Below, piece after piece: positions 40,540 through 51,241 of a stretch of DNA of 61,486 nucleotides. The notes below the pieces were generated by a model. That model was not told the origin of the DNA. It saw only the letters and a program-made list of their open reading frames with translations, and ran no database searches. This DNA is from Rhodocyclaceae bacterium. GTDB taxonomy: Bacteria > Pseudomonadota > Gammaproteobacteria > Burkholderiales > Rhodocyclaceae. The DNA lies in NCBI GenBank assembly GCA_018261935.1, contig JAGTRP010000021.1:1-61486 (forward strand), written 5' to 3'. A program made the position numbers and the translations under genes. How positions within the stretch are numbered: position 1 is the first letter of the stretch; every line of letters starts with the position of its first letter.

Positions 40540-41266
40540 CGGTATAGCGGTGTGGAGACAGCTTTCTCATTTCGCCTTCGATCCAGGCCTCGACCCGCCG
40601 GTTCACCTCCTGCTCGGAGAGACCCGCCGCGCTGAAGGACGGCCCGATGCTCAGGGTGACGGTCCCCGGCTTCTTGAGAAAAGCCTGGCGGGGCCACAGT
40701 TCGCCGGCATTGTGGGCCACCGGCACTACCTGGCAGCCGACGTGGGTAGCCAGATAGGCGCCCCCCACCTTGTAGCGCCGCGTCTCTCCCGGCGCCACCC
40801 GGGTGCCTTCCGGGAAAATGATGACGCAATAGCCTTCCTGCAGGCGGTCGCGGCCCTGCTCCACCACCCGGTCGAGGGCCTCCCGGCCGGCGCTGCGGTC
40901 GATGGAAATCATGCGCATGGCCGCCAGGGCCCAGCCGAAGAAGGGAATCTTCAGGAGTTCCTTCTTGAGCACGAAGACGCAGTATTTTCCTGGCGGCACC
41001 AAATCCTGCAGCGCCACGGTTTCCCAGGCCGACTGGTGCTTGGAAAGGATGACGCAGGGCTCGGCCGGCATATTTTCGAGGCCGCGGATTTCGGTCCTGA
41101 TGCCGAGAATGTGCTGCACGCCCCACATGTAGCAGCGGCGCCAGACGTAAATCACGTGATAGCCCCACATGCAGCGCAGCAGGGCGGCAGGGACAGCCAC
41201 GGTGCCGGCGATGGCGGTGATCGCCATCGCCCACAGCGTGAACAGGGCGGAGCGCAGGACGATCAT
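40496..41266 (-). CDS. plsC: 1-acyl-sn-glycerol-3-phosphate acyltransferase
   Basis: A 256-residue membrane-associated PlsC-like acyltransferase. An N-terminal hydrophobic stretch (about 3-32) is followed by the catalytic block SKHQSAWE near residue 77, here HX4E instead of HX4D, and the substrate motif FPEGTR near residue 150. It makes phosphatidic acid or acylates a related lysolipid. The ATG at 41266 overlaps the gmhB stop (ATGA). Positioned beside gmhB, it may serve lipid A or phospholipid supply. Confidence 0.88.
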   Translation of the reverse strand: MIVLRSALFTLWAMAITAIAGTVAVPAALLRCMWGYHVIYVWRRCYMWGVQHILGIRTEIRGLENMPAEPCVILSKHQSAWETVALQDLVPPGKYCVFVLKKELLKIPFFGWALAAMRMISIDRSAGREALDRVVEQGRDRLQEGYCVIIFPEGTRVAPGETRRYKVGGAYLATHVGCQVVPVAHNAGELWPRQAFLKKPGTVTLSIGPSFSAAGLSEQEVNRRVEAWIEGEMRKLSPHRYTDAPQVQGQAEATEV

Positions 41267-41808
41267 GGCTCCCGGCGCTCCAGGAGCCAATCCACCACGC
41301 TCGCCAGGTCGGCGAACTCCAGGGTACCTTCCGGCAGATTGCCCTCGGCCCGGGTCTTTTCCCCCTTGCCGGTGCGCACCAGGATGGGCTGGCAGCCCAT
41401 CTGGGCGCAGGATTGCAGGTCGCGCAGGGAATCCCCCACCGCCGGCACGCCCTTCAGATTGACGTTGAAGGTCTCGGCGATGCGCTTGAACATGCCGGGC
41501 TTGGGCTTTCTGCAGTCGCAGGCCGAGTCCGCCGGATGGGGGCAGTAGAAGATGGCATCCACCCGGCCGCCGGCCGCGAACAGGGCCTTGTGCATCCGCT
41601 CGTGGATGGTGTTGAGGGTGTCCATGTCGAACAGACCCCGTCCCACCCCCGACTGGTTGGTGGCCACCACCACCCGGTAGCCCGCCTGATTGAGGCGGGC
41701 GATGGCTTCCAGGCTGCCCGGGATGGGCTTCCACTCGGCCGGGCTCTTGATGAACTGGGCCGAATCGAAATTGATGACGCCGTCGCGATCGAGGATGACG
41801 AGCTTCAT
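41263..41808 (-). CDS. gmhB: D-glycero-beta-D-manno-heptose 1,7-bisphosphate 7-phosphatase
   Basis: A 181-residue HAD-family phosphatase. The nucleophile motif is [11 protein letters not shown] at residues about 4-14. The zinc-binding cysteine cluster [18 protein letters not shown] is near 93-110 and GDSLRDLQ near 130. It makes the heptose 1-phosphate used for the LPS inner core. The gene overlaps glyS upstream and plsC downstream by 4 bases each. Confidence 0.93.
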   Translation of the reverse strand: MKLVILDRDGVINFDSAQFIKSPAEWKPIPGSLEAIARLNQAGYRVVVATNQSGVGRGLFDMDTLNTIHERMHKALFAAGGRVDAIFYCPHPADSACDCRKPKPGMFKRIAETFNVNLKGVPAVGDSLRDLQSCAQMGCQPILVRTGKGEKTRAEGNLPEGTLEFADLASVVDWLLERREP

Positions 41809-43892
41809 TTCTCTACGGCCAGGCGGGAGATGTCGGCCACTGCGTTCAGCTGGGCGAAGAGAGCCGTGAGCAGCCCCAGGCGGTTGCCCCGGAGAAGGGG
41901 CTCATCCACATTCACCATGACCTGGTCGAAGAAGGTATCCACCGCCTCCCGCACCGTGGCGAGCGCCCGCAGGGCTTCCGTATAGCCCTCGGCGGCCACA
42001 TGGGAAGTCACCAGAGGGGTGAGATGCAGCACCTTCTCAAACAGGGCCTTCTCGGCGCCTTCCCGCAGCAGGGCCACGTCGGGGGCGGGAATGGCGCCCT
42101 CGGCCTTCTTGAGGATATTGCCGATGCGCTTGTTGGCCGCCGCCAGGGCCAGGGCTTCCGGCAGGCGGAGGAATTCCCGCACGGCGTCGAGCTTGGCGGG
42201 TATCCGGTCGATACGGGTCGGACGCTGGGCGAGCACGGCTTCGACGGCGTCCTGGGCGTGGCCAGCATCCCGCAGCAGGCCGCGCAGGCGGTCGAGCATG
42301 AAGTCGAGGAGCGGAGCGGCCACCGGCTGGGTGAGCGTCCCGGCCGGGAAGCCGGCGGCGGCATCGGCGATCAGTTCGCCCAGATCCAGGGGCAGCGGTG
42401 TCTCCATAAGGATGCGCAGGACGCCGAGGGCAGCCCGGCGCAGACCGAAGGGATCCTTGTCGCCCGTGGGAATCTGGCCGATGCCGAAGAAGCCGACCAA
42501 AGCGTCCAGCTTGTCGGCGATGGCGGCGGCGCAGGCGATGTTGCCGATGGGCAGGGCATCGCCGGCGAAGCGGGGCTGGTAGTGGCTCTGCACCGCATCG
42601 GCCACCTGCTTGTCCTCACCGTCGTGGAGGGCGTAGTAGCGGCCCATGATGCCCTGGAGTTCGGGGAATTCGCCCACCATGTCAGTGACCAGGTCGGCTT
42701 TGGCGAGCTTGGCGGCACGGGCGGCCAGGTCGGCATGGGCACCGAGGCGAATCGCGATCTTGCCGGCCAGGGCTTCCAGACGCTCCACCCGCTGCAGCAC
42801 GGAGCCCAGCTTGTTGTGGTACACGACACTGCCCAGCTTTTCCAGGCGCGAGGCAAGGGGCGCCTTGCGGTCCTGGTTGAAAAAGAAGCGGGCATCGCTC
42901 AAACGGGGCCGCACCACCCGGGCATTGCCGGAAACGATATGTACGGGATCGTCCACCTGCATGTTGGAGACGATCAGGAATTTGTTGATAAGTTTCCCTT
43001 GGGCATCCAGCAGGGGGAAATACTTCTGATTCTGCTGCATGGTGAGGATGAGGCATTCCTGGGGCACTTCCAGGTACTCGGCCTCGAACTCGCCCACATA
43101 GACCACCGGCCATTCCACCAGGGCCGTCACCTCGTCCAGGAGCCCTTCGGCCCGGTTGATGGTGGCGCCCAGCTCCTTCGCCTTGGCTTCGAGCTGTTCG
43201 CGGATGCTGTCGCGGCGGGCGACGAAGTCGACGATGACCCGGCCCCGGCTACGCAGGGTGTCGGCATAGCCGTCGGCGCTGACCACGGCGATTTCCTTCT
43301 CGCCCAGGAAGCGGTGGCCCCGGCTGGTGTTGCCGCTCTCCAGGCCCAGGACCTGGCCCGGCACGACACGGTTGCCGTGGAGCATGACGAGGCCGTGGAC
43401 GGGCCGCACGAACTGCACGTCCTTGTCGCCCCAGCGCATGACCTTCGGGATGGGCAGCTTCTTGAGGGCCTCGGCGACAATGCCGGCCAGCACATCGTCG
43501 AGGACGGCGCCCTGGACGGTGGCCTGGTAGAAGAAGGTCTCGGACTTGCCGTCCAGGCGCTTCTCGAATTTCGGCAGCTCGGAAACCGGGATCCCCTTGG
43601 CTTCCAGCTTCTTCAGGAGGGCCGGAGAGGGGTTACCGGCAGCATCCAGGGCGACCGAGACCGGCATGATTTTTTCGAAGGCGGTGGCGTCCGGCGCCAC
43701 GCGCAGGACGTTGGGCACCTGGATGGCCAGGCGCCGTGGCGTGGCGTACCACTGGTAGGCGCCATCGGCGGCCACCAGGTTGCGGTCGGAAAGGCCGGCG
43801 TGGATCTGGGCGGAGAAGACCTCGCCCAGGCGGGACAGGGCCTTGGGTGGCAGTTCCTCGGTGACGAGTTCAACGAGCAGGGTGGCGTGCAT
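41805..43892 (-). CDS. glyS: glycyl-tRNA synthetase beta subunit
   Basis: A 695-residue GlyRS beta subunit. The N-terminal [19 protein letters not shown] is diagnostic, and the HD-like and C-terminal anticodon-binding regions follow. It works with GlyQ as an alpha2beta2 enzyme to charge tRNA-Gly. It starts 3 bases after glyQ. A very long open forward frame opposite (42000-44423) is antisense shadow. Confidence 0.96.
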   Translation of the reverse strand: MHATLLVELVTEELPPKALSRLGEVFSAQIHAGLSDRNLVAADGAYQWYATPRRLAIQVPNVLRVAPDATAFEKIMPVSVALDAAGNPSPALLKKLEAKGIPVSELPKFEKRLDGKSETFFYQATVQGAVLDDVLAGIVAEALKKLPIPKVMRWGDKDVQFVRPVHGLVMLHGNRVVPGQVLGLESGNTSRGHRFLGEKEIAVVSADGYADTLRSRGRVIVDFVARRDSIREQLEAKAKELGATINRAEGLLDEVTALVEWPVVYVGEFEAEYLEVPQECLILTMQQNQKYFPLLDAQGKLINKFLIVSNMQVDDPVHIVSGNARVVRPRLSDARFFFNQDRKAPLASRLEKLGSVVYHNKLGSVLQRVERLEALAGKIAIRLGAHADLAARAAKLAKADLVTDMVGEFPELQGIMGRYYALHDGEDKQVADAVQSHYQPRFAGDALPIGNIACAAAIADKLDALVGFFGIGQIPTGDKDPFGLRRAALGVLRILMETPLPLDLGELIADAAAGFPAGTLTQPVAAPLLDFMLDRLRGLLRDAGHAQDAVEAVLAQRPTRIDRIPAKLDAVREFLRLPEALALAAANKRIGNILKKAEGAIPAPDVALLREGAEKALFEKVLHLTPLVTSHVAAEGYTEALRALATVREAVDTFFDQVMVNVDEPLLRGNRLGLLTALFAQLNAVADISRLAVEK

Positions 43893-43895
43893 CTC

Positions 43896-44792
43896 TTAAT
43901 TTCCCTTGCACATCGGGAAGCCCAGGGCTTCCCGGGAGTTGTAGTAGGCCTGGGCCACTTCCCGGGCCAGGGCCCGGACGCGGCCGATGTAGGCGGCCCG
44001 CTCGGTGACCGAAATGGCGCCATGGGCGTCCAGCATGTTGAAGGTGTGGGAGCACTTCATGACCTGCTCGAAGGCCGGCAGCGGCAGGGACAGGGCCATC
44101 AGGCGCTTGGCTTCGGACTCGTGGTCGGTGAAATGGCGGAAGAGCATCTCCACGTTGGAATGCTCGAAGTTGTACTTGGACTGCTCCACCTCGTTCTGGT
44201 GGAAGACGTCGCCGTAGGTGACAGTCATCTGGTCGTTCTTGGCCCAGACCAGGTCATAGACGTTCTCGACCCCCTGGAGGTACATGGCCAGACGCTCCAG
44301 GCCATAGGTAATCTCGCCCAGCACCGGCTTGCAGGTGAGGGAGCCGACCTCCTGGAAGTAGGTGAACTGGGTCACTTCCATGCCATCCAGCCAGACTTCC
44401 CAGCCCAGTCCCCAGGCGCCTAGGGTGGGGGATTCCCAGTCGTCCTCGACGAAGCGCACGTCGTGCTCCTTGAGGTCGATGCCCAGGGCTTCCAGGGATT
44501 GCAGGTAGAGTTCCTGGATGTTGTCCGGAGAGGGCTTCAGCACCACCTGGTATTGGTAGTAATGCTGCATGCGGTTCGGGTTCTCACCGTAGCGGCCGTC
44601 CTTGGGGCGCCGCGAGGGCTGGACGTAGGCGGCGGACCAGGGCTCGGGGCCGATGGCCCGCAGGAAAGTGGCGGTATGGAAGGTGCCGGCGCCGATTTCG
44701 ATGTCGTACGGCTGGAGCAGGGCGCATCCCTGCTTGTCCCAGAAGGCCTGCAAGCGCAGGATCACTTCCTGAAAAGTTGGCTTGGTGCTCAT
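43896..44792 (-). CDS. glyQ: glycyl-tRNA synthetase alpha subunit
   Basis: A 298-residue class II synthetase subunit starting [25 protein letters not shown], highly conserved in GlyQ. Motif 2 and the glycine pocket include [19 protein letters not shown]. It forms the catalytic half of heterotetrameric GlyRS. The ATG at 44792 is chosen over a GTG two codons earlier; neither has a strong Shine-Dalgarno. It heads the glyQ-glyS-gmhB-plsC-ygjP-gloA operon. Confidence 0.96.
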   Translation of the reverse strand: MSTKPTFQEVILRLQAFWDKQGCALLQPYDIEIGAGTFHTATFLRAIGPEPWSAAYVQPSRRPKDGRYGENPNRMQHYYQYQVVLKPSPDNIQELYLQSLEALGIDLKEHDVRFVEDDWESPTLGAWGLGWEVWLDGMEVTQFTYFQEVGSLTCKPVLGEITYGLERLAMYLQGVENVYDLVWAKNDQMTVTYGDVFHQNEVEQSKYNFEHSNVEMLFRHFTDHESEAKRLMALSLPLPAFEQVMKCSHTFNMLDAHGAISVTERAAYIGRVRALAREVAQAYYNSREALGFPMCKGN

Positions 44793-44924
44793 CTGCACAC
44801 TCGGAATGACGGAAAGGCCGGATTTTACTTGGTTTTGCGGCCGATCTGGTGAGCGGGAACGCCGGCAACCGGCAGGCGCTCCCGGACAAGGGCCCGGGGC
44901 GGCCTGCCGCCGGTCGCCGCCGAA

Positions 44925-46550
44925 TCAGATTTTGAAGCGGCTCACCGTTTCCCGCATGGCGCTCGCCACCGAGTCGAGCCGCTCGGCCTCCTGGGCGGAG
45001 GCGCCGGCGCTGGCGCTGTTGCGCTCGGCGATGCGGGCGATCTTCTCCACATGGGTCGCCAGGTTGTCGCTGGCGCTGCTCTGCTCGGTGAGGGCCACCG
45101 AAATGCCATTCACCACCTCGATCACCTGGTCGGCCCCGGCGCGGATCTGCTCGATGGCCCCGGTCGCCTGGTGGGCCAGGGCGACGCCGCTGTCCACCTG
45201 GCCAACCGCGCCCTCCATGGCGCCGACGGCGGCATGGGCGCTGCTCTGGATGCCGCTGATCATCTGGGTGATTTCCCCGGTGGCCTGGCTGGTCCGCTCG
45301 GCCAACTTGCGCACCTCATCGGCCACCACCGCGAAGCCGCGCCCCTGTTCGCCGGCCCGGGCAGCCTCGATGGCGGCATTCAGCGCCAGCAGGTTGGTCT
45401 GGTCAGCCACGTCTTTGATCACCTGGACGATGTTGGAAATCTGGTTGGAGTGCTGGCCCAGCTCCTCGATGGTCTGGGAAGTGCGGCGCACGACTTCGGC
45501 GATCTGGGACATTTCCCGGGTCACGCCCTCGATGATCTCGCCGCCCCGCACGGACAGGCTCCCGGATTCCTGGGAAATGTTCAGGGCATCCCGGGCGCTC
45601 TCCGATATATGGTTGACGCTGACCGTAACCTCCTCCACCGTGGCCGCCATGGCGGCGGTGTCCTCGCTTTCCTGGACGGAACTGGACGCCACCTTGTTGG
45701 CGTCGGAGGACAGCCGGTGGGCCGCCTCGGAAACCTTGGCCACATTGCTCAGGATGACGCCGAAAGATTGCTGCAGGACAGCCATGAGCTGGTTGAAGGA
45801 CTTGGCCGCCTGACCCACCTCGTCGCCGCTATCCACCGGCACCCGCTTGGAGAAGTCGGAAGTTTTCTCCACTTCGCCGATGGTGGCCTGCATCCGGTTC
45901 AAGGGGCCGGTAATGGAGCGGATGGTGGCATAGGACTGCCCGGCGCCGAGCACCAGTCCGACCAGCAGGGTCACCAACACCACGGTCCGGATGGCCGCAT
46001 TGGATTTGCTGACGGCATCGAAGGAGGATTTCGCCGCCTCCTTTTCCTGCACCATCAGCTTCAGGAGCGCCTCCCGGGCCCCATCGAATTTCTTGGCCGA
46101 CTCGCCTTTCATGAAGTTGCTGGCGGTCTCGTAATCGCCGCTCTTGGCCAGGGCGACAGTCTTGTCCCCGGATTCGGCGTAGGCCTTCCAGGCCGCCTCG
46201 AAACCTCCGGCCTGGGCCTTCCCTTCCTCGGACTTCGCCGCTGCCCTGTAGGCGCCCCAGTTCTCCTGCAGGCGCTGGTTGGCCTTGGCCACTTCCTTGA
46301 AATGGGCCTCCGCGGCGCTGGAACTGTCGGCGCTCATGCCGGTAATGACCAGGCTGCGGGAATGATAGAGGTCGTCCAGGACGCTGCCCAGCTGGACCAG
46401 GGGCACCGTATTGTTCTCGTAGACCGACCGCAGCCCCTCGCTGGTGCCGGAAATGCCGTTAAATCCCATGAAGCCCACCAGGGACAGGAGAAGCAGCAGG
46501 GTGCCGGTCAGCACCATGAGCCTCGTGGCAATCTTGACATTCTTAAGCAT
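44925..46550 (-). CDS. methyl-accepting chemotaxis protein (4HB sensor)
   Basis: A 541-residue chemoreceptor. TM1 covers about residues 8-28, a periplasmic four-helix-bundle sensor about 30-188, TM2 about 190-212 and a HAMP domain follows. The signalling hairpin tip is [20 protein letters not shown] near residue 380. The start at 46550 gives the usual short cytoplasmic lead before TM1. It lies 68 bases downstream of a periplasmic phosphate-type binding protein gene on the same strand, suggesting that the binding protein presents ligand to this receptor. Confidence 0.92.
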   Translation of the reverse strand: MLKNVKIATRLMVLTGTLLLLLSLVGFMGFNGISGTSEGLRSVYENNTVPLVQLGSVLDDLYHSRSLVITGMSADSSSAAEAHFKEVAKANQRLQENWGAYRAAAKSEEGKAQAGGFEAAWKAYAESGDKTVALAKSGDYETASNFMKGESAKKFDGAREALLKLMVQEKEAAKSSFDAVSKSNAAIRTVVLVTLLVGLVLGAGQSYATIRSITGPLNRMQATIGEVEKTSDFSKRVPVDSGDEVGQAAKSFNQLMAVLQQSFGVILSNVAKVSEAAHRLSSDANKVASSSVQESEDTAAMAATVEEVTVSVNHISESARDALNISQESGSLSVRGGEIIEGVTREMSQIAEVVRRTSQTIEELGQHSNQISNIVQVIKDVADQTNLLALNAAIEAARAGEQGRGFAVVADEVRKLAERTSQATGEITQMISGIQSSAHAAVGAMEGAVGQVDSGVALAHQATGAIEQIRAGADQVIEVVNGISVALTEQSSASDNLATHVEKIARIAERNSASAGASAQEAERLDSVASAMRETVSRFKI

Positions 46551-46618
46551 GGCTAATCCGCTCGAATTGCACGATTCCCGGGGGCGGCGAGCCTGGGCCC
46601 GCCGCCGGCCGAGCATCC

Positions 46619-47371
46619 TTACTTGGTCTTCAGGAAATCGATGACCTTCTTGGCCGCGCCGGTAGGTTCGCCCACCGTCACCAGCCCGAGGGTGCGCACG
46701 GCCGCCGGGGCCTTTACCACCTTGGCATCCCCCGGATTGCTCTTCATATGCACGTCGGCCGCGGCGCCGAAGCCGCCGGGGCTGCGGGAGACCCAGGTGA
46801 TGACTTCCCGGGGGGACTGCACTTCGGTCGCCCCCTGGACATAGGGAGCGCCGTCCATGAAAGTCTTCTGGAAGAACTGGCCGGGAGCCAGGCCAGGCTT
46901 GGTGACGATCACCTTGATCGGCAGATCGGGGCCGCCGACTTCCTTCCAGTTGGTCACCTTGCCGGTGGCGATGTCCTTGAGCTGAGCCTTGTTCAGGGCC
47001 GAGACCGGATTGCTCTTATTGACGATGATGACCTGCTCGTCCTTGCCGATCTGGTGGTAGACCAGATTGCCGGGGACCTTGAGTTCTTTCCCCTCGTTCT
47101 TGGCGGCTTTCTTGCCCGCCTCGATGGCGTCGGGCAACACGTCGCCCACCGCCGCCACCGGCACCTTGCCTTCGATGAGGGCGACCATTCCGTTGCCGGT
47201 GCCAACACCGTTGAACTTGATATCCACCCCGGTGGCCGCCTTGATAGCCTCGAGCTTCGGTTCGACGACTTCCTTCTGGGGCGTGGTGCCGCCGGAGATT
47301 TCCAAGGTTTCCGCCCAGGCGCCGGTAGTCAATACGGCAAGCAGGACAAGACCCAGTTTCGCTGACTTCAT
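46619..47371 (-). CDS. periplasmic PstS-like substrate-binding protein
   Basis: A 250-residue protein with a cleavable signal peptide (about 1-20, AWA/ETL). The PBP-like domain has a [12 protein letters not shown] start, a [12 protein letters not shown] segment and the [14 protein letters not shown] stretch, resembling phosphate ABC transporter binding proteins. No permease or ATPase genes flank it. It is directly upstream of a chemoreceptor in the same direction, so it is likelier a chemotaxis ligand-binding partner than a transport subunit. The ligand could be phosphate or another oxyanion. Confidence 0.85.
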   Translation of the reverse strand: MKSAKLGLVLLAVLTTGAWAETLEISGGTTPQKEVVEPKLEAIKAATGVDIKFNGVGTGNGMVALIEGKVPVAAVGDVLPDAIEAGKKAAKNEGKELKVPGNLVYHQIGKDEQVIIVNKSNPVSALNKAQLKDIATGKVTNWKEVGGPDLPIKVIVTKPGLAPGQFFQKTFMDGAPYVQGATEVQSPREVITWVSRSPGGFGAAADVHMKSNPGDAKVVKAPAAVRTLGLVTVGEPTGAAKKVIDFLKTK

Positions 47372-47503
47372 GTTGCCTCCCTAATCGTTATCGATGGATA
47401 TGCTGGCACGGAGAGCCATGTGCCATGGAACGCAATAATAGAGTCATTGATCCGGCGCAAGCAAACCAATGCTGCCACCGTCCGGAGGACAGGAAGGATT
47501 CCT

Positions 47504-48964
47504 TCAGCGCCCCCGGCGTGGCGGGTACAGGGCGATGCCCAGGAGGGTGAAGACGAGAATCACCGCCGGCCAGTTGCCGAAGCGGGCGTAGGGCGTCATG
47601 CCCTGGTAGCCCCGCACCTCCGCCATCAGCACGCCGCTGGTGAAGGGGGGCAACGCAGCCTGCACGATGCCGTCCGGGGCGACCACGGCGGTCATGCCGG
47701 TGTTGGTGGCGCGCAGCATGGGGCGCCCGGCCTCCAAAGCCCGCATCTGGGCGATCTGCAGGTGCTGGGGCTGGGCCAGGGATTTCCCGAACCAGGCTGT
47801 GTTGGAGAGATTGACCAGGAGCGTCGCCGTCGGCAGGGCGCGGATGATCTCCTCGCCGAAGGCATCCTCGTAGCAGATGTTCGGGGCCACCCGCTGGCCG
47901 GCTACGGCGAAGGGCGCCTGGGCTGTGGGGCCCCGGGCGAAGTCCGACATCGGGATGTGGGCCATGGCCATGAACCAGGCGAAGCCTGCCGGGATGAATT
48001 CGCCGAAGGGCACCAGGTGGGACTTGCTGTAAATCTGCATGGGCGCGGTGCCGAGGGTGGCGGCACTGTTCCAGTATTGCCCGCTAGCACCGGTGGCGGC
48101 GCCGAAGACGATATCCCCGCCCTGCCTTTGGGCAAGGGCCTTCATCTCGGCCAGATAGTCCGCGGGAATCTGGTCCAGGAAGGCCGGAAAGGCGGTCTCC
48201 GGCAGGATGGTCAGCTTCGCCGGGTGCGTGGCCACCAAGTCCCGGTAAGCCAGCAGGGTGCGGACGAAATGCTCCGGACGCCACTTCATTTCCTGGGGCA
48301 CGTTGCCCTGGACCAGGGCCACCGACACCGGTTGGCCAACGGGTTCGGTCCACGCCGCCTGCCGGAGGCCGAAGCCGGCCGCCGCCAGGACCAGGAGCAC
48401 CGGCACCCCGACCCGCCATACCGACAGCAGGGTGCCCCCCAAGGCCACCAGCAGCCCCAGGCCGTAGACGCCGACGATGGGCGCGAATCCGGCAAGGGGA
48501 CTGGGAGGCGCCTGGGAGTAGCCCTGGGCCAGCCAGGGGAAGCCGGTGAACAGCCAGCCCCGCAGCCAGTCGGCGAGCACCAGCAGGGCCGCGAAGGCCA
48601 AGGCCTGGCGGAGGTTGCCGGCAGGCTGCCAGCGCTTGAAGACTGCCGCCGCCAGAGCCGGGAAAAGGGCCAGGGTGGCGCAGAACAGGACGGTGGCGAA
48701 CCCGGCCAGCCAGGGCGGCATGCCGCCGAAGACCGAAAGGCTGACGTAGATCCAGGACACGCCGAGGAGGAAAAAGCCGGCGCCGAAGGCCCAGCCCGTC
48801 AGCAGCGCTCCCCTGACGGTGGCGGCCCCCCGCACCAGGAGGAAGAGGCCCAGGCAGACCAGGGGCGCCAGCCAGAACTGGCCAAAGGGCGCGAAGGCCA
48901 GGACGCCCAAGGCGCCGAGGGCGAAGGCAGCGGCCAGACGGACGGAAAAGCGCTCGAGACTCAA
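47504..48964 (-). CDS. lnt: apolipoprotein N-acyltransferase
   Basis: A 486-residue inner-membrane enzyme with about seven N-terminal hydrophobic segments and a periplasmic nitrilase-fold domain. The catalytic triad is visible as Glu in ILPETAFPAF, Lys in YSKSHLVPFGE and Cys in APNICYEDAF. It adds the third acyl chain to lipoproteins such as LptE above. It overlaps corC by 4 bases and ends the miaB-phoH-ybeY-corC-lnt operon. Confidence 0.95.
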   Translation of the reverse strand: MSLERFSVRLAAAFALGALGVLAFAPFGQFWLAPLVCLGLFLLVRGAATVRGALLTGWAFGAGFFLLGVSWIYVSLSVFGGMPPWLAGFATVLFCATLALFPALAAAVFKRWQPAGNLRQALAFAALLVLADWLRGWLFTGFPWLAQGYSQAPPSPLAGFAPIVGVYGLGLLVALGGTLLSVWRVGVPVLLVLAAAGFGLRQAAWTEPVGQPVSVALVQGNVPQEMKWRPEHFVRTLLAYRDLVATHPAKLTILPETAFPAFLDQIPADYLAEMKALAQRQGGDIVFGAATGASGQYWNSAATLGTAPMQIYSKSHLVPFGEFIPAGFAWFMAMAHIPMSDFARGPTAQAPFAVAGQRVAPNICYEDAFGEEIIRALPTATLLVNLSNTAWFGKSLAQPQHLQIAQMRALEAGRPMLRATNTGMTAVVAPDGIVQAALPPFTSGVLMAEVRGYQGMTPYARFGNWPAVILVFTLLGIALYPPRRGR

Positions 48965-49806
48965 GCCTGGGTACCGCTGCCCTGGAGCCCGGAGGGATCC
49001 ACCAGCAGGGTGTAGAGGCGCCGACTGTCAGCGCGCAACACCTGGAAACGCAGGCCTTCGATATCCACCACCTCGTTGCGCTTGGGTACGCGGCCCAGAT
49101 GGCGCAGCACGAGGCCGCCGACGGTGTCGAATTCGTCGTCGGAAAAGGCGGTCTTGAAGGCGGCGTTGAAATCCTCGATCTCGGTGCGGGCCTTGACCCG
49201 GTAGCGGCCGGTGGAATCCTGGCGGATATTGTCGTGGGCCTCGTCGAAGTCGTACTCGTCCTCGATGTCGCCGACGATCTGCTCCAGCACGTCCTCGATG
49301 GTGACCAGGCCGGCGACGCCGCCGTATTCGTTCACCACGATGGCCATGTGGTTGCGGGAGACCCGGAATTCCCGCAGGAGGACGTTGAGGCGCTTGGATT
49401 CCGGGATGAAGACGGCGGGCCGCAGCCAGTCCCGAAGGTCGAATTCCTTTTCCGTGTGGACCCGCAACAGGTCCTTGGCGAGGAGGACGCCGAGGACGTT
49501 GTCCCGATCCCCGTCCACCACCGGGAAGCGGGAGTGGGCGGTATCGATCACCACCGGGATGACTTCGCTCAGGGGTTCGCCGATGTCGATAACGTCCATC
49601 TGGGCCCTGGGGACCATGACGTCCGTGACCCGGGTTTCGGAGGCCGCCAGGGCGCCCTCGATGATGGTGAGGGCATCGGCATCCAGGAGATTTCTTTCGT
49701 AGGCCGAGTGCAGCAACTGCAGGAGCTGCTCCCGGTCTTCAGGTTCCCGCAACAGCAGGGAGGAAAGTCGTTCTAGAAAACCAGGTTTGCTACTGGAACT
49801 GTCCAT
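48961..49806 (-). CDS. CorC/HlyC-family CBS-domain protein
   Basis: A 281-residue cytoplasmic protein. Two CBS domains span about residues 65-185 (VMVPRAQMDVID and GVAGLVTIEDVLEQIVGDIEDEYD). The C-terminal CorC_HlyC domain covers about 205-275. It lacks the membrane DUF21 domain, as in E. coli CorC (YbeX), which is linked to magnesium/cobalt efflux and ribosome function. It lies between ybeY and lnt, the usual order. Confidence 0.9.
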   Translation of the reverse strand: MDSSSSKPGFLERLSSLLLREPEDREQLLQLLHSAYERNLLDADALTIIEGALAASETRVTDVMVPRAQMDVIDIGEPLSEVIPVVIDTAHSRFPVVDGDRDNVLGVLLAKDLLRVHTEKEFDLRDWLRPAVFIPESKRLNVLLREFRVSRNHMAIVVNEYGGVAGLVTIEDVLEQIVGDIEDEYDFDEAHDNIRQDSTGRYRVKARTEIEDFNAAFKTAFSDDEFDTVGGLVLRHLGRVPKRNEVVDIEGLRFQVLRADSRRLYTLLVDPSGLQGSGTQA

Positions 49807-49809
49807 ATG

Positions 49810-50274
49810 TCAGAGGGCTGCCGGGGTCAGTTCCGAGACGTAGGGGTCCGGATAGCCCAGGGCAGCGAGAATTTCCCTTTCCTTATTTTCCATGGCCTGG
49901 GCCTCGACGTCATCGTCATGATCCCAGCCTTGCAGGTGCAGCATACCATGCACCACCAGATGGGCGTAATGGGCCTCCACCGCCTTGCCCTGCTCCGCCG
50001 CTTCCCCCGCCACCACCGCCGGGCAGATGACCATGTCTCCCAACACCACCGGCTCGGTGTCGTAGGGGAAGGAAAGCACATTGGTGGCGTAGTCCTTGCC
50101 GCGGTAATCCCGGTTGAGGGCCTGCCCCTCCTCGGCATCAACGAAGCGCACCGTCACTTCCCCGCCCCCTGCCAGGGCCGCCCGGGCCCAGCGGCGCACC
50201 GCTTCCCGGGTCGGAAGGCCGGCCTTGTCGCAGGCGTATTGAACGGAGAGATTAAGTCTTTTGCTCGGCGGCAT
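49810..50274 (-). CDS. ybeY: endoribonuclease YbeY
   Basis: A 154-residue metallohydrolase. The zinc motif H3xH5xH appears as [11 protein letters not shown] near residues 118-128, the hallmark of YbeY. It acts in 16S rRNA 3'-end maturation and ribosome quality control. The ATG at 50274 has AAGG about 6 bases upstream and overlaps phoH by 23 bases. An upstream TTG at 50295 is less likely. Confidence 0.93.
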   Translation of the reverse strand: MPPSKRLNLSVQYACDKAGLPTREAVRRWARAALAGGGEVTVRFVDAEEGQALNRDYRGKDYATNVLSFPYDTEPVVLGDMVICPAVVAGEAAEQGKAVEAHYAHLVVHGMLHLQGWDHDDDVEAQAMENKEREILAALGYPDPYVSELTPAAL

Positions 50275-51241
50275 GATGTCCTTCGTAAGCGGCAACGATG
50301 CGGGCCACCAGGGGATGGCGGACCACGTCTTCCTTGAGAAATTCGGTAAAAGCGAGGCCCCGCACCCCGGCGAGGACCTCCCGGGCTTCCCGCAGCCCGC
50401 TCTTCTGGCCCTTGGGCAGGTCCACCTGGGTGAGGTCGCCGGTGACCACCGCCTTGGCGCCGATGCCGATGCGGGTGAGGAACATTTTCATCTGCTCGGG
50501 GGTGGTGTTCTGGGCTTCGTCCAGGATGATGAAGGCATGGTTCAGGGTGCGGCCCCGCATGAAGGCCAGGGGAGCGATCTCGATGGCGCCCTTCTCGTAG
50601 AGCTTGCTCACCCGGTCGTAGCCCATGAGGTCGTAAAGGGCGTCGTAGAGGGGGCGCAGATAGGGATCCACCTTCTGGGCCAGGTCGCCGGGCAGGAAGC
50701 CGAGGCGCTCGCCCGCTTCCACCGCCGGCCGGGTGAGGATGATGCGCTCCACCAGGTCCCGCTCGAAGGCGTCTACGGCGCTGGCCACGGCCAGGTAAGT
50801 CTTGCCGGTGCCGGCCGGGCCAATGCCAAAAGTGATGTCGTGGGCCTGGATGGCCTTCAGATACTCGATCTGGCGCGGCGTGCGGCCGTGGAGTTCGGCC
50901 TTCCGGGTGACCAACTGGGGTCCGTCCGCCGGGCTCTCGCCGGCCGAGACCCGGCGCACCGGGGCATTGGTGAGCTCGATGAGACCGAGCTGGATGTCGT
51001 CCACCGACAGGGGCTCCCGGGCGAGGACGTAGAAGTGCTCGATCGCCTGGGCCGCCCGGTTGGCCTGCTCACCGCGCACCGTGAAGCGCTCGCCGCGGCG
51101 GGAGATGGCCACGTCGAAGGCAGTCTCGATCTGGCGGATATTCTCGTCCAGGGCGCCGCACAGGTTGGCCAGCAGGGTGTTGTCCACCGGCGAGAGGACG
51201 ATGTCCACCGGCCGGCTCTTGGGGGGGATGTTAGGTCTCAC
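50252..51241 (-). CDS. phoH: PhoH-like ATPase
   Basis: A 329-residue protein of the PhoH/YbeZ family. Walker A is [11 protein letters not shown] near residue 135 and Walker B is [12 protein letters not shown] near 230. It is a cytoplasmic ATPase linked to RNA processing with YbeY. The proposed GTG start at 51241 lies inside the end of miaB; the frame is open further upstream inside miaB, but that extension is not protein-like. The gene order miaB-phoH-ybeY-corC-lnt is typical. Confidence 0.9.
   Translation of the reverse strand: MRPNIPPKSRPVDIVLSPVDNTLLANLCGALDENIRQIETAFDVAISRRGERFTVRGEQANRAAQAIEHFYVLAREPLSVDDIQLGLIELTNAPVRRVSAGESPADGPQLVTRKAELHGRTPRQIEYLKAIQAHDITFGIGPAGTGKTYLAVASAVDAFERDLVERIILTRPAVEAGERLGFLPGDLAQKVDPYLRPLYDALYDLMGYDRVSKLYEKGAIEIAPLAFMRGRTLNHAFIILDEAQNTTPEQMKMFLTRIGIGAKAVVTGDLTQVDLPKGQKSGLREAREVLAGVRGLAFTEFLKEDVVRHPLVARIVAAYEGHHAAEQKT

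Noticed and set aside
42000-44423. 807-codon forward frame opposite glyS/glyQ
   Set aside because: Antisense shadow of two conserved synthetase genes.
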